Assembly (NCBI GenBank): GCA_037951165.1
Contig: JBBDHG010000125.1
Coordinates: 810,001-874,000, forward strand
Length of the DNA: 64,000 nucleotides
Direction: 5' to 3'
Origin: Lophius americanus
Lineage: Eukaryota > Chordata > Actinopteri > Lophiiformes > Lophiidae
In this document: positions 35,646 to 50,004 of the stretch, one piece after another
Layout: the number at the start of each line of letters is the position of its first letter
Numbering within the stretch: position 1 is the first letter of the stretch
Made by a program: the position numbers and the translations under genes
Notes under the pieces: generated by a model
Databases searched by the model: none
Told to the model about the DNA's origin: nothing
What the model saw: the letters and a program-made list of their open reading frames with translations, nothing else

Positions 35646-37080
35646 TACCGTGTTCTTTCTTTTCTTCATTTTGGCAACATTATTTAAGTCAGTTGTTTGT
35701 TTCGTGGGCTATGTGCACTTTATTGCCAAAATGTTTAATAAATGAACAGAGTTTGGACCGACTGTGACACTGGTCATCCACGGGAGAAGGGAATGAAGGG
35801 AGATCCACTTTAATGCTATGTTTAGGATCCACCCAGACTAGACATAACATCAAAGCACGGAACTAACTGAGATTTTGATCCCATTGTTGTCTCAATGACT
35901 CTGACAACAAATGTTGACCTCATGGTGGCGCTATGGAAAATGTCATGAGGATTCTCCTAAATGGGACAATAAATATTTATGAAAAATCTTGCAACAATGC
36001 AGAGGATGTTGAGATATATCGGTCTCAAGCAAACTTGTGGATCAATCAACTTACGGAAAACTGACTTTGGCCTCCGTAAAGAAACTATTTCAACATGGCT
36101 CAGAAAACAATACAATGGTTTCTTCCTGCATATAATTGCTTACTCCAAGTCATAAACCAACATACATTTTTTTTAAATATTCAACGCTATACAGCGATAT
36201 TTGCAGATTTGCAATATTTGCAGAAAAACACAAACATTTCCCTACTCAGTGTCAAAACAAAAAGGAAAGAAACCAACATCTGAGTAGTTTTGGGGGTTTT
36301 TTGGATAATGAAGAAAACAACAAGACTTCCATCAGTTGTTGGGTTTGTTTTTCTCACAAAACGCGATCACTCCCGGTCCCCATGCAGGTACCCCGCAGTT
36401 CAAACACAGTTTCTCACACAGTTTTTCACACAGTCAAATATCTTTTGAGTACCAAAAACCGATAGCGACAAGATAAGACGGGTGTGAGTTGCACAGACAT
36501 AGGCTGCCCAAACAACTGGACCTCCACGTTTAAGGTGCCACCTGGGTTCAGGTGCACCAAAGTTTAATTAAGAGAAGAAAAGGTAACCCACATATAGTGA
36601 CAATATAACAAAAAATAATCAAACTTCTTTGTAGGACGATTTGAAAGTGCGCCAGATCGGGCCTGGCTGACATGTTGTTGCTGCTCTTCTGTAAATCAGC
36701 TGACAATGTAAATCTGAGACAAGTACATTATTAAGACATTACACTGACGGCTGTCGCAAAGTTTCTGTGCTTTCGCTTTAACTTCCACGCCCTAAAGTAG
36801 ACCCATGGTGGGTCGGAACCAGTCAGTGTTTTTGCTCTCTTTTCGCGTTATTTTCAGGATTTTTTTTTTTACCTACAATCTAATGGTCAATAAAGACGTC
36901 TTACTCCGTTTGTGACTCCATGCTGTTGAACCAGAAATAAGCCGAGCAGCTTTCATTTATACGCTGTTTTACGGTTCAACTTCTGGAGCAGCTTTCATCA
37001 CTGTTCTTCATATTCAAGAGCACTTCGTACTCCTTCTTTTTTTTGATGTTTATGGCGCTGGCATGGCAAGATCAGCTCAC
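35646..37080. other. Intergenic DNA, nothing recognised
   Basis: No exon, RNA gene or assignable repeat was recognised. Confidence 0.4.
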
Positions 37081-37600
37081 AAAAGCCGCCTGAGACAAGG
37101 TGAACAGTAAGGCATCTAAACGTGGAGGGTATTATCCTGCTGGAGGACAGAGACAGACCCTTTGTCTCCTTCTTTGTATCCTAATGAATTGGTTTTAGCC
37201 TGTTTTGGAGCACATTATTCTTCCCTCTCCCCCTAATTTTCCAATTTGCTGTGTCATTTATACCTAATTGAGGACCGCATTGGGCTGCATTACTTTTGCA
37301 AATGGGGTGATACAGTTTATTGAAGGTCTGCTTTGTACGGAGGAGCAAGCAAACCTAACATCAATTGTAGTCCATAGAGAAGATGTGGATTTTTCCCCGA
37401 GGCTGGGGAGTATTGCAAAGAGGCTTTAATTATTTCTCTGCTGCTCATTTTATGGTGACTTTTCTCTCTCTGAAGGTTCTAATGAATGGGGTGAGAATTC
37501 ACTTTATTCTATCCCTGCACGGTCGCCCTTCCTGCTATTTGCGTCGCATAATCGTCTAATCAAATAAGAAAAGCGTGTTTTCGTCCTGCGGGGCCGCATG
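37080..37600. other. Candidate conserved non-coding element
   Basis: Unique DNA rich in homeodomain-like and SOX-like words: CCTAATTGAGG, CTTTAATTATTTC, TAATGAATTGG and TAATCGTCTAATC. It is free of repeats and of open frames with protein resemblance. Among the gene-poor unique stretches this looks most like a vertebrate enhancer. The call is by eye only. Confidence 0.28.
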
Positions 37601-38637
37601 CAGCACAGAAATGAATGAAAGTCAGTCCACCTAACAAAGGAGGTTAAATTCTTATCTACAAAATCAGAAACTCTGTTTATCGGTATGCAACAGCGCAGCA
37701 GTAAGCAGGTTATAAACTATCCCGCCTCAATGTCCAAGAGAGAAAATTATTATACTAATATCCTAATTGTACTTTTGACCAGGGAGATTCTCCAGGAAGC
37801 AGAGAGTAAATGTGTCGACCTTGTTATGTTGACCCTAAAAACAACTTTAGAGCCTTTTACAGAGCTGTTCTTTCAATTAACTCAATTCATCAGCGAACCA
37901 CGGTGCATCTAATGAAAACTATTATCAACTACTGAATAATAAGCGAGGGACTTCTGATGTGGGAATTGTTCAGTCTCACTTGTTGGAAAGTGCCCTGGGG
38001 TCATTTTTGCCGGGATTCGGAGTTACATAAATAAAATGGACTTTGTGAATATGTTTCTCCCTGTATATCAACACCAGTAGCATCCCTCATTATAACAGAT
38101 GTCTCCACTGTCAGAAAACCTCTATCTTCTTCACAAACTAGACAGACTTTCTCCATTATAGCCAAAACAATGTGTTCCATCAATAAGACGTGACCTTAGT
38201 GAGCCCATCTCCACTTGCAAGGTAGACAAGAGTCAGTACAGTGCTTTGATTTACATCGGTATTCATTGGTGGTACGTTTACAGCACATTTACTCAAGTAT
38301 GTACTAAAGTACTTAATATTTCTACTCCACCGTATTTGTCTGACAGGTGTAGTCCCTAGTTACTTTCACATTAATTTTTCCCTCCTGTCCAATGAAAACC
38401 ACGTATCTGTAAATCGCTTTGATTTTATCTGTAAAATGTAAATGATTGAATATATATGATGATTGATATATATTGATATATGATGTATTTGTGTTGATTT
38501 TATTTTACAGTAAAGATCAACAAACTTCAAAGTAATTGATATATGAACATGTTACTTCCTTACAAATAGAGAGAAAAGAAAGAAGAAACAATAAACCAAA
38601 TAAATATATGTATATGTATATATACACACATAGATAT

Positions 38638-38674
<37 letters not shown>

Positions 38675-40600
38675 TCTATGGTCTACAACCTGTTCTGCTT
38701 CGTTTAAACTGTGATGCTTCTCGATACTTTGGAATGGATATATGTGTGAGCTTTATCATCTATCGTGACCCCAGGAGAAATTTATTTTTTCATTAATTCT
38801 TTCAATGTTTACCCCGTCTATCCTAATCTTTACCTGTGTATTTATGCCGCAGTTTCCAAATGGCACTTGTTCAAGTTGAATGATAATCTCTTTCTAGTAA
38901 ACTACATCTTTAGTTTATTCATTTCTGAAGTGATCACCTCCGGTAATTGATTTAAATCATCATCAGAACAAGCGATATTTAATCTAATTTTAGAGTTTCA
39001 AACTCCTCATGTGAGGTTAAATACAGAGAACAGGAAGTGACTTTCAGAGTTGATGCGGCGCTGCACTGTGTTCCACATGTGCGGTTGTGTCAACTCTCCT
39101 TGATCGAGTTGTATCAGATGATTTATAGAGTTATAAATACTTCAGTATATCAGACATGAAGTCTCAGAAGCCTCTTCGTTCGTATGAGTTGCCTTGACCT
39201 AAGATATTCCCTTCGGCCTTGGCTTATATAATGTACCATTTCAAACAAATAACATCAAAACATGATGCAGAAACGGATCAACAAAGATCATTTCTTCAGA
39301 AAAATATGAAGGTCGGCTGTCCATCCCGTTCTCAGAGTACGACAGTAGCAAAGAGAAACCTTCTTGTCATCTATACATAAAACATCACCGCTTTCATCTC
39401 ATTTCATCGGCTGTCTTTCGTGACACACAGTATCTGAACTTTCTACAGCGCTACAGTTTAGGTGAAATGATCTCAAGTCAAACTTGAGTAATCTGTTCTG
39501 CTTTTAATGACAATTCAACTGAAAGTTGGACGCATTCAGCTCTTATGCCTAGTCAAATAAGTTCAGCGACCATGAGTCAAATCATTTTATCTGCTTTCAC
39601 CTCTCGACCCTCCACTAACACCTCAGCTGCTTTCAGTGCTAACACCTTTCTCAACCTTTTTGACACTTTGGAGATACAGTTAATCTTATTCTGTTCCCTT
39701 TTGAAAATACCTTTCAGCTGCTTAAATATCGTGTATGTCACAGACGAGTTCACTGCTTACAGATCCTACACGATATTCAGAATATTTAAATTCCTTCTAT
39801 GTCGTTTCTGACATTTCAGTTGTTTCCATCTAATGCACTAAAAGTTCAAATGAAGATCTAGCGAAAGCAAAGTCAGGAAGACTCTCCGTTTTTTGCCGTA
39901 ATTTATGTCTTATAGCATCCTGTCACTCACGCCTGTCAGGTGTGCCAAGTATTCATTCCCTGCTGTCCCTATGTGGGGCTCAATTGAGATATGAGATGGC
40001 TACATCTATCCATTGGACAGGGACACACGTCTAATTTCATCAATCTCAGCCGAGCCATCAGCCACCACCACCAGTCCCCATACACTTCGTACTTTGCACT
40101 TCACATCATAATTTTTTGTGCAGCTGTCCACATTACTTTCAAAATATGTCCTATATCAAACTCCACGCAAAAGAAGAAAAGTTTTACAGCTAAAGAGCTA
40201 AGAGAGCTAAAGTTAGTTTGAACGCTTTTGTTTATAACGTGTTATGCAGTGGAGACCAGAATATTTTTTAACAGGCAACAAGGAGGATAAAAAGAGCTAG
40301 TTTTTTAATTTGGGCATTTTTCTGGAGCAGTGTCTGCGCAGCCTTGTAACGAATTTCGAAGGAAGATTGTCAGAACTGTTCCGAGAAATGTTGACCTCCT
40401 TACAGTTTGTGAGTCTGCCATTTCAGGAATATACAAAAGCCGTCTTTATTTAGTTGTTTTTTCTCATGATTGATACTCTCACAGAAGCCAAGCCATCTGC
40501 CCAAACCTGACACAGATCAATACATTTCATAAACATGGGATTCCAAAATGCACTTTCTTGAATCAACAATGGCTTTTAAAGCTTAAAATTTTCAATAACG
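37601..40600. other. Intergenic DNA with short GA and TA microsatellites
   Basis: A TATG/TA run at about 38605-38640 is followed by a GA run at 38641-38670. No exon could be supported. Confidence 0.4.
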
Positions 40601-41260
40601 CTGTCATGTCTTGACTGTCTGAATTTCAGAACCATCAAGGGGCTTCTCAAGAAAAAGGTTGTCCCTGAAAATGGGCAAATGCCATCAACCTCCTGCCTCT
40701 CCTCGGAGCAGACCATTATACTCAGGGTCTAATTTCCACATGATTGTTTGGTAGCAGATGTTCCTCTCAACCCCGCCCATCATCAAGGGTACCTAGGCAA
40801 CAGAGGGGCCGCCCATCAAAACACCATCAGTACCCTGCTGGCTACCAGACAAAATACATGACCAGAATGCCTCATACGGTGGACGTTCAGTCCCGTTTAA
40901 CTCTCCCGCTCGTGCCATTTCACTTTGCCATCAGCGTGTGCCCTTCTAACTCTCCATCGTTAATGCAGACAGGACAAAGCATTCGATGACATATTTTTAT
41001 TTTGTGCTGTCAAAACACCTTAACAAAAGATGAGTCTGGACTCCTGGCTGGTTCACTTCGAATTGAATGAGGGGCAGTGACAGACGGAGGTGTGGGCATG
41101 TGAATAAATCGATTAGTGGAGCACTTGACGGATGAGATTTAGACAAGGCCTTGACGCACCAGAGAATTAATTTATGGAGGAGAACATATCTCTGCCAGGT
41201 TCATTTGTCTTGGTTGGAAATTTGGCCGTTTCCCCAGGTCTGGGGGCTCATTTAACCAAT
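40600..41260. other. Candidate conserved non-coding element
   Basis: Unique sequence with words such as GAATAAATCGATTAGTGG, GAGAATTAATTTATGG and GGTCTGGGGGCTCATTTAA. No repeat signature and no convincing exon is present. It may be regulatory, but this is an impression only. Confidence 0.25.
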
Positions 41261-41594
41261 GACTCCAGTGGTTTGGGGAGGGAGCAGCTTTGTTGAGCGA
41301 TATCCCAATATGTTGCGTCAGACAGGTGTTAGCAATAATAGATTTTGGAAATACAAAATTAGACTGTGGGGGAGGACGAGGTTAGTTGGTGAAAGCGTGG
41401 GGTTAAAGTTGAAAAATGAGATAGGTGGGGGTGGGACAAAGGGACTGGTATAATTAGGGTTTATGGATTCCTGTGGGAGACAAAAAACGGTGATTCTGAA
41501 TAACAGAAAAATAATACAAATATGAAATGCAAGAAGGAGAAACTTTAGTAAGTATTTTTTGCAGTTCAAGCTGATTTTTTACTTAATCATCTTT

Positions 41595-41900
41595 ATCATC
41601 CATCCTTCCATTTGCGTCTGCTTATCCCAGGTTGGATGGCAGAGGCATAATAATGCCCTTCAACGCTCTTTAGTTTCACCAGCAAGAATCAGGGGCGTTC
41701 CCAGACTACATGAGATATTTAAACCCTGAACCAAGATTTGGGTCTACCCCAGGATCTTGCCCTTGCTGGACCCACTCAACCAACACGTGTCCAAACTACG
41801 TTAATCGAAGACTACTGCGAGCTGCCTACAGATGCCTGAGCTTCCAAATCTAAATCCATCCATCAATCACTCCCCAACCTAATTGGCAGTCAATTTAAGT
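41595..41900 (-). mobile_element. Diverged Rex3-like LINE 3' fragment
   Basis: A short CATCATCCATCCTTCCAT run is followed by TTATCCCAGGTTGGATGGCA and GGGGCGTTCCCAGACTACAT. This parallels the ATCC tail and 'GCGTTCCCAGGCCAGA' block of the better copy at 12693-13130. Much more degraded; the right end is uncertain. Confidence 0.45.
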
Positions 41901-42384
41901 CTGCAGCAACTCTCTGCCTGTCTGCCGCACCGCTGATGCTCTGCATGCATATGGCTTTCTGTACTTTCAGCCCAACCAGAGCTGCGTCCGTAGGCTCCGG
42001 GTGAGGTTCGTAAATTTGCCCAATACTCCCCAAAGTATGTTTATGAAAAAAAATATCTGTGGGGAGTGATAATGTCAGAGCCTAAGATTCGGAACTCAAA
42101 CAAGGTTCCACCGCAGTAATACAGTATGTGACTGAACTACATCATTTGCAAAAAGCCCAACACCATCAGATCCTGTTCACGAGACTTCTGACGTGCATCA
42201 GACTGGAATTCAACACTGACTGAGAGTGTTTTTGACTTGATACTGAGAATATAGAGTACTAAAGTTGCATAGGGACTGGATGGCCTCAGGTCCCCTCATT
42301 AACACAATACAGGCCACAGGCCTCCCTGGTGGGACACAACCGTGGGTCACCTCTAAATGTTTCAGTAGATTTTGTTTAAATGTA

Positions 42385-42945
42385 ATCATCAATAATGATG
42401 ACTTGACAGATATTTCGGGAGTGAAACTTCATCGCCACTTCAACACCATCATCCTGGCTCCGCTCCAAGACAAAGTATCCCGACTGAGAGTGCCTGACTC
42501 CATCTGTAGACGGAGCACAGACTTCCTGTCCGACAGAAAACAGTGGGTGAGGTTGGGTCAGCAGGTCTCTGACTCTCTGACCATCAGCATCACCTCCCCG
42601 AAAGGCTGCATTTTTTCCCCTCCATCATTGAGTCCTTCATCCCCTCCTGATCACCATCTGGTCCTCTGTTGCTATTGTCAGAGACAAGGAGAGATTCGCA
42701 GCGTATCATCCGATCAGCTGAGAAGGTGATCTGCTGCAATCTGCCGACCCTCCAGGACTTGTACGCCTCCAGGACACTGAAGTAGGCAAGAGAAATTGTA
42801 GCCGACCCCTCAAACCCCAGACATTATCTGTTTGAGGCTTTCCCCTGTGGCAGGACGATGCAGTCCATAAGGACCAAAACCTCACTCCACAATGACATAT
42901 TCTTCCTGTCTGCTGATGGTTTCCTAAACATAGTGTGGGAGTGTA
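42385..42945 (+). mobile_element. L2/CR1- or Rex1-like LINE reverse-transcriptase remnant
   Basis: The translation at about 42430-42610 reads HFNTIILAPLQDKVSRLRVP, then DSICRRSTDFLSDRKQWVRL, then ISITSPKGC in place of the usual 'STGSPQGC' motif. The C-terminal piece at about 42690-42900 reads in shifted frames as SAEKVICCNLPTLQDLYASR followed by a 'FPLWQDDAVHKDQ' remnant. The YADD motif region is deleted. It is a dead copy in plus orientation. Confidence 0.7.
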
Positions 42946-45918
42946 TGGCATGAGGACACTCTGACCACCAAATCAATATGCTTGCAATTTTCATACTATA
43001 TTATGTCTTAGTTTTACTCCTAACATTATGTTCACCAATGAATTGCGTAGTTTTTACATTGTTTTCCGCCGCTGGGCGTTTACCATGTCATCCGTTTGTG
43101 AGAACTTCTTTGGGTTAGGATTGCTGCATCTGTAAATGAGCTTGATGAGTGAACCCGTACAATGAGCTGAAAGACATTAAAATCCCTCTGTAAAGATTGG
43201 GGGGCTATAAGAGGGGTTATAATACTCTGGATTAAACACTAAGAATAACCGCGGTCACATTATGCCTACATATGGCCATTTGATCCTTTGCCAATTTAAT
43301 AATATTGACTGGCGCAGATTTACTAACTGACTTATTAAATAAGTTTTGTAAGAATATGCTTCTTGGTAATTCTTCCATTTCATTTGCACTGAGCGGCTGA
43401 GTATAAAACTGCTTTACTGTATACTGATACTAATATATTAGTATACTGATACTAATACGGCACTGCTTGGGTGTTTGAAGTATATCTATCATCTTCCTCC
43501 CACTATCTCAGATTCCAGTCCCTCTTCCTGAACACCTCAGTGGATGATTTATATAGCAGTGTTGCTCTGTGACCTCAAAATCCGCCCCATCCATACAGCA
43601 CCTGTCACTGCGCTACTGCCTGCATGCTTACTGAAAACCAAACCATCCGTGCAAAATGGCAATTTTCCACCTACCTAGAGAATAAAAAAAATCCATTCAG
43701 AGGCAAAAGTAGGAGAATTCTATAATATGTAGAGCAGGTGCGCGAGGGCTCAGTACTCTGCTAACAAGGGAGCTGAACTGCATGCACCACTGACCACAAC
43801 ATCTGTCGTTTGCAGAGATGCAGGATTTGGATTTTAGCTCTTCAACACGCTCTGGCATCCAGAGATGGTAGATGATAAAGTGCTTACGATGGATGCAGAT
43901 GGACGGGACCTGGCCAAGTTTGAGCTGGGGGCAGAGATCTCATGCTGTGACTTGGTAGCATATGATGCACAAGAACCCAGCAGGAATACCAAAGAGTGAT
44001 GCATGACTGTATGGGCCGAAGGTAACGCCCAGTCTGACCCAGTTCACCATCCCAGGTGGAGGCCTTAACAAGCTCATCAGACCTAACGAAGCTGAACAAG
44101 GTTCTAATTGGCAGCGTTATGATGTCCCTGCAGGTCAGATAGTAACTCAGCGCCAGGAGCGGGACGGGCTCCCAGTTCCTGCAAATATTATGCCATGTGA
44201 CGCAGTTAGGCCGTTCTGTGTAAACAAAGTCATGAAAGGACGAAAGAAACTTAAAACTTAAAAAAATCTTGAGATAAATGTTCCTGTTCTGGTGGCAACA
44301 TTGAAGAGCCAATTTATTTAGCCTGCTTATCACCATCATCATGGTAATGCACAAGGTTTATGGTTCTTAACCCAAGATAGTGAGGAGAGGTTTTTAATAA
44401 GATTTTACATCCAATCTAATGACTTTTAACCAGAACAGAAAGAAAGCACAGCAAATATGCAGGAAGGTTCTGACTTTATCAGTCAGGCAAACTTCTATGA
44501 TAAAATGCTGCCATCTGCTGGTTTTTGTGCAGTGGTGCAGGTTGTTGAAGCTAGATTAGTCTGCAATAGAAAAAAGTTATTAATTCTACTAAAAACTCTA
44601 TTATAATGCTCAAAATAATAAAAGAATACTTAAAGACCACTGCATATCACCCAGTTGTCTTGAATATGTAATAGTGCACATTCCTCTAGTTTTGCTGCTC
44701 TGGTCACTCCTGGTAGCATGATGCTGTACCTGCAGCTGGATTGGTATTTAATCCTCCATACCGTTTGCTTTGTCTCCCAGCAGTCTGTCAAGAGTGTCAT
44801 AGTAGTGCAACAATCCAGCATCAAGACTGTTACCTGTTCCTTTGTGGTGGAAAAGGAGTAATGCTGGAGCCCTACAAAATTAGTTCCAGCGGGCCTCTTG
44901 TGTGCATGTTTCTGACCTAATTGACAGAAACAGAATCCATGGGGGTTGGCACGAGGGCCTGGCGGTCTCTGATGGGTCAAATGCTCACAGTCCAGCACCC
45001 TACAGCTCAAATAGAGTTGGCTTGAGAAATAGGAATGTGCAGTCTTCCTCATTCGGGCGAGAAAAGGTTCACAGATCCAGGTTTGGGCGGAGATTCGCCA
45101 TCTGCCGTTTCATCGGGAGCATGCTTAGAAGTTGTCAGGAGTGCAGACAGGCACATGGACGTTCTCTCAACACTCTACTACGCCACTTTTTAAGTTATTG
45201 TAATTAAATTTACGCTTTTTTAGTTGGATCCGCCTGTGACTTCAGTTTGATTTTGGGTTTGATTTAGAAACCAGTCCTCATTGGGGGAATGATTTTGGTT
45301 CATCATGATCTGGGTTAAGGGTTCCCTTAAAAAAAATTGAGCAGGCAAGAAGATGAAAGCAGATTTCTTTGTTGCAGTAGTATTTCGTGATACTATCCAT
45401 ATCGTCACTGCAACAAATGTAAATTTTTTTATGATTAGATGAGGAATTCAAATTCATTTCATCCAATTAAATCACACCACACATTTAGAACCCCTGTTCA
45501 AAATCCTTTTATCACCTTTGCAGATGCAGAGTGATCTATGTACATGAAGATGGCATTTGGATCAATAAAATACTGTAAATTCAGGCTGATTTACAGAAAC
45601 AAGGGTGAGACCTGTTTTTTTTTTTTTAAATAAAAAAAAGCACAAAAAATACTGTAAGATTACAGCGTGGCATCATCAGAGTAGAAGTCTGTTGTCAATC
45701 ATCTCACAAGTGTCGCAAGGCGCGAGTAAAATACAGATTTTAAAGGTAAAACGACAGCACTAAAACATGATGGATGGAGCCAAGCGCTACTCGCGCAGAA
45801 GAAAACACTGGGTGTTTTCATTAAACTACACTATCTTACAAAGGTAAATGAGTAAAATAGCACCAAATGATAAAACAACACTTTTAAACAAATTTACCTC
45901 ACATTCATACAGTAACCT
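42946..45918. other. Intergenic DNA downstream of cdca8, no gene recognised
   Basis: Open frames at 43884-44354 and 44630-45207 are longer than most but show no family resemblance and lie on both strands of the same DNA. An 18-bp perfect palindrome ATACTAATATATTAGTAT lies near 43431-43448. A poly-T/poly-A run lies at about 45618-45650. Confidence 0.4.
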
Positions 45919-45924
45919 TTTATT
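45919..45924 (-). terminator. Possible cdca8 polyadenylation signal AATAAA
   Basis: An AATAAA hexamer on the minus strand lies 164 nt downstream of the cdca8 stop codon, a normal 3'-UTR distance. Other weaker signals could serve instead. Confidence 0.4.
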
Positions 45925-46087
45925 ACCTGGATGATTTCCGGTGAATGTGTTGAATTTTAAGAAAAACTGTCCATTTAAAAAAACTGATAGTATGTGTTTT
46001 TAACCTATAATAATAACCTGTGTACATAAAAGATATAAAGATAGCATTTCTTAAAAGTAATGTACAAGTCAGCCGCGTGCGGGTCGG

Positions 46088-49000
46088 TCACTCTGTTATC
46101 CCACACAGGGCTGTGAGGCGATTCTGTAAGGAGGAGGGAGGAGAAAAATAAGAAACATATAAATATTTCATAATATTTCATGGCCACATCCAATCTTGTC
46201 GTGAAACTAAAGTTTCACAGACGCGTCCTACGGAGTGGGTGGATATACCTGCAGCAGCCGGATGCTCTTCAGAGCAGTTTCGTCCAGCAGGGACAGGTCC
46301 ACTGTGTCCATCTGGCTCGCCAATAGCTGAACGCTCTGGGTTAACACATGAAAAACACATCAGAATTATATTTGAATATAAAGTAAAATATAAATTAGCT
46401 TCCAACATTATTTGTATCCAAAACCATACCAGATGTCAAACAGAACACAAAGAACAATTGCAGTTTCTCAGTTGAGTTTGGTGGTTTCTGTTGCCAGGAA
46501 CTTGTTGATATGATTCTTATCATGTTCCAGACGTTATCCGCCAATACAATTTGACTGATTATGATTGTAGGTCTGTGTTCACATTACAAACACAGGCTTA
46601 ATCTTTTCCCGTCTCAGCTGACTTTGTACTGGAGTGAAAGGATCTCGTGTTGTATCCTCAGCAGATGTTTTCATTTTTTCTTTTCTTCCTCTTCCTGTTG
46701 CTAGCAGTTATTGAAATCCCCTGATTGCGGGTTGCACATATGTAAAAATACCAACACATCCTCTGCTGCCGTCTCAGAGACAGAACCTCAGCGTGCTCAG
46801 TTTTCTGTGTTCGTACCATTTCAAGAGAAAGGTAAGTCGAAGTAACAACATTGCAACATTCTTGCCTTGAACAGACTATGCAAACAGGTGTGTAAATACA
46901 GGAGGAGTCAAATGGTTGAGGATAGAATCTGATACTTCAGAATGGCTGTTAGTGGTTTCAACACAAAACAATATGAACAGTTATTAAAAATCAATTTGGA
47001 GGTTTTGAAAAACAGTATTGTATCACAAAATAAAATATTGGGATACTTTTGTGTTTTAAGCTTATTGTGCATGTATTATTGGGAGATTGCTGGGAAGACC
47101 TTGAATTCAATTTTAGCATGCTGACAAATGTATGTGTTCTTGATTTGTTGCAGGCACGCTCCAGTGTTTGATTTTATATATGTTGGAAATCCAAAAGCCA
47201 GATTTTCAGAGGTGCCAGGAAGAATCTCCAATCTTCTTTTTTTGCTAATAAAACCCGTGAAAAGACAAATGTGCATCTCATGATAAGCATCAAATATGAC
47301 ACCCATTTTGAGTGTCTCAATGTGTGGATGAGTTAATGGATAAATGGCGACAGATGCATTTCTAATATTGATGAAAGAGTGAAAACAAAAGATGTGTGGG
47401 TAGGGAGTGAGCAGATGAGTGAGAGCAGCATACGGTGATGGTGAGGGTGAATAAAGCAGAGTACAGTATTGTGTTTAAGTTGTCAGTTTAGAAGGAAATC
47501 AGAACTTTTAAAGCTTGTATCATACCAACAGGACTGATCCTTAAACAAAATGAAGAGGCGTTCACTCGTTCTTTTGTCCAAAACTATGGTTTTTTTTACT
47601 TTGAGTTGCTGACTGGATGTTGACCAATGCCATGCCTCAGATCCCAAAACCAACCAGTGGTGAGTTCAGACCTGAGTAGCATGCAACACCATCAACTGGC
47701 CAAAAAACGGGTGAGCTCACACCACAGAAACGTTCCCACTCTCAAACTATTGTCGGTTTGCAAAAGGATTATGACAGAGGAGTTGGGATCAAACGGCAGA
47801 ACAATCAATTATTCTGCTAATCAATAATCGTTAATTCTGTTATATCGCGACCTATTTCCTCTGAGAGGGCGATGACCTCTCAGAGCGGATGTTGTCTCCC
47901 CAGTTAGCATTAGCATTAGCATTTTCAGTAAATGTTCTTCTCCCCAGTGATTACTAAACGCTTCTGGTTGTTATTACTTTGGTTCTAAGTTGCACACACA
48001 GCACGTCAACAAGAGATCAGTGTTGGGGTGAGAATGCTCACCCATTCCATATTCTTGAGTTTCCAGAGAAGAGAAAGATTGAATAACAGTGAAACACTTT
48101 TTACCTTGAAAAGCCCCTGAACAAAGGTATAAAGTATAACTGACTGAAATATGATCTTACATGATTGGAGGTGTGAGCTAGCTAACTGCACACTCACCTC
48201 TCCATTACCACTGGGGACGTTGATAATAATGTCCTCGTTTCCTGCTGCAATGGGAGAGCCGTTGACGGAAATGCTGTAGACCCTCTCCTTGTGGCGGGGA
48301 ACTCTCACAGCGGGGGTCTTAGGAAGCCTGAAGAAATAAAGGAAGTATGGTGAGAATCATGAATCAATTTAGGAAAGAAAAAACACAAAATGCAGGCAGA
48401 TTGCAGAGATTGATAGCGAGATGGATTCTTTACTGATCCCCCAACAGAATTTAGGTTACTTCATTGCAGCAGCATTTCATAACACTGATCCAGGTATCAA
48501 TTCATAAAACCCAGTTGATGATCAATGAATAACTGTAACGTCCCTTTTTTTGAATAAGTTTTTTTTTCGGACAGTATATTTTTGGGTGTTGAAGTTTAAC
48601 CCCAATAACCCGAATAGACCTGTCCAGCATTTGAAGGATGTTGACAAAAACCTCAAAAAGAAACATGAGACTCAACTTGTGAAACCAGTGAGTCCAGCCA
48701 GGGAATACGACTCGGTGGGCGAAGAACGGCCACATGGTACAGGAGTTATGGTTTCACAAGTCGGGCCTTTTTTTTGTGCTAAATAGTGAATGCGATCCAC
48801 CATATTTCAAAACACAAAATATTTATCCAGCATCATCACACTCATTTTCCTCCTTGTTGCATTTAATTGTCTTATGGTTTCCTCATCTTCGCGCTAACAC
48901 TTCAATTTAAAAGATTTAAAGGTCTCAGTTTGACCATTCAGGCCGCTGAACAACAGCAGCAGAAACGTGGCGTTCACGGAAGGGGACCTGCTCCCTCCTG

Positions 49001-49934
49001 AGACATAAAGACTTTTTGGCAAATTAACATAATTAAGAAGTATTTTTTCTGATTATACACTGAAAAAAAAAACATGGTTATGGTTATTATATTCTATTTA
49101 TTTAAAGACATGATGAGGAATCCAAAAATTTTACACACAGCACCTTTAATTGAGGCTAACATCATAATATTAAATGCTTCATGAGGTTACATGGAATGAG
49201 ACTCCGGTTCGTGCCGCCGTAACCATTAATGCTCGCTTACCTTGGGTCAAATCGCGGGGTAACAAGAGGGGTGGCACCAATCAAAGAATAATCCAGCAAA
49301 TTCCTGGCAGGAGTGACCAACGGCTTCCTGTTTGACCTGAATTCAGACAGAGACACGTGAGTATTATGCTGTACTGGCTGAATAAACCTGATAAAAGGGA
49401 AGGACGGAAAGTTCCATCACCGCGCCTCAATTCCTGATGATGATTTTTCTTATTGGCTTCAACCCAAGATGAAGCCAATGTTTAACTCATCAATGTTTGT
49501 TACACAGCCTGACTCAAGCAGGAATTTACTCTCCACTTGCCGACATTGAACTCCATCAAGATCATCTTGGGGGACATATTTAATATCGCTCGTTGCTCTC
49601 GTCTCCTATTGCCAGAGATAAGGTGTATAAACCATGCCTGCGACGCCATGCTGCTTTTAATAGCTGTGAGCGCGTTATAAAACCCCAGTGTCCTAATTTC
49701 TTACATTTACAGTCAAATTAGTGTTGAATTAAGCTAGCGGTTACAGAGATTCCAAATGAATTTGCTTTTACTCAGGATACAAGTATTGGTCATGTATACA
49801 GGGAAATGAACAACCAGATTTTTCTGCGCTTATAAAACTAAATGTTGTTAAAAAACATATCTTTTTGATTTATTTATTTATTTTACTGAATAATTTCTGA
49901 TTCTGACTGTGTATATATATATATATATGTATTA

Positions 49935-50004
<70 letters not shown>

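Noticed and set aside
43884..44354. 156-codon minus-strand open frame
   Set aside because: No family resemblance, no repeated motif or signal, no splice support, and a second frame over the same DNA is equally open. Probably chance in unique DNA.
44630..45207. Overlapping open frames of 140 (minus) and 101 (plus) codons
   Set aside because: They overlap on opposite strands and neither translation resembles a known protein. Possibly an unassigned old repeat.
48198..48308. Extending the cdca8 exon at 48198 into its intron as the C-terminus
   Set aside because: The intron happens to begin GTG AGT GTG CAG, mimicking the next exon (S-V-Q-L). The true next exon at 46249-46335 continues the borealin dimerisation domain and preserves phase.
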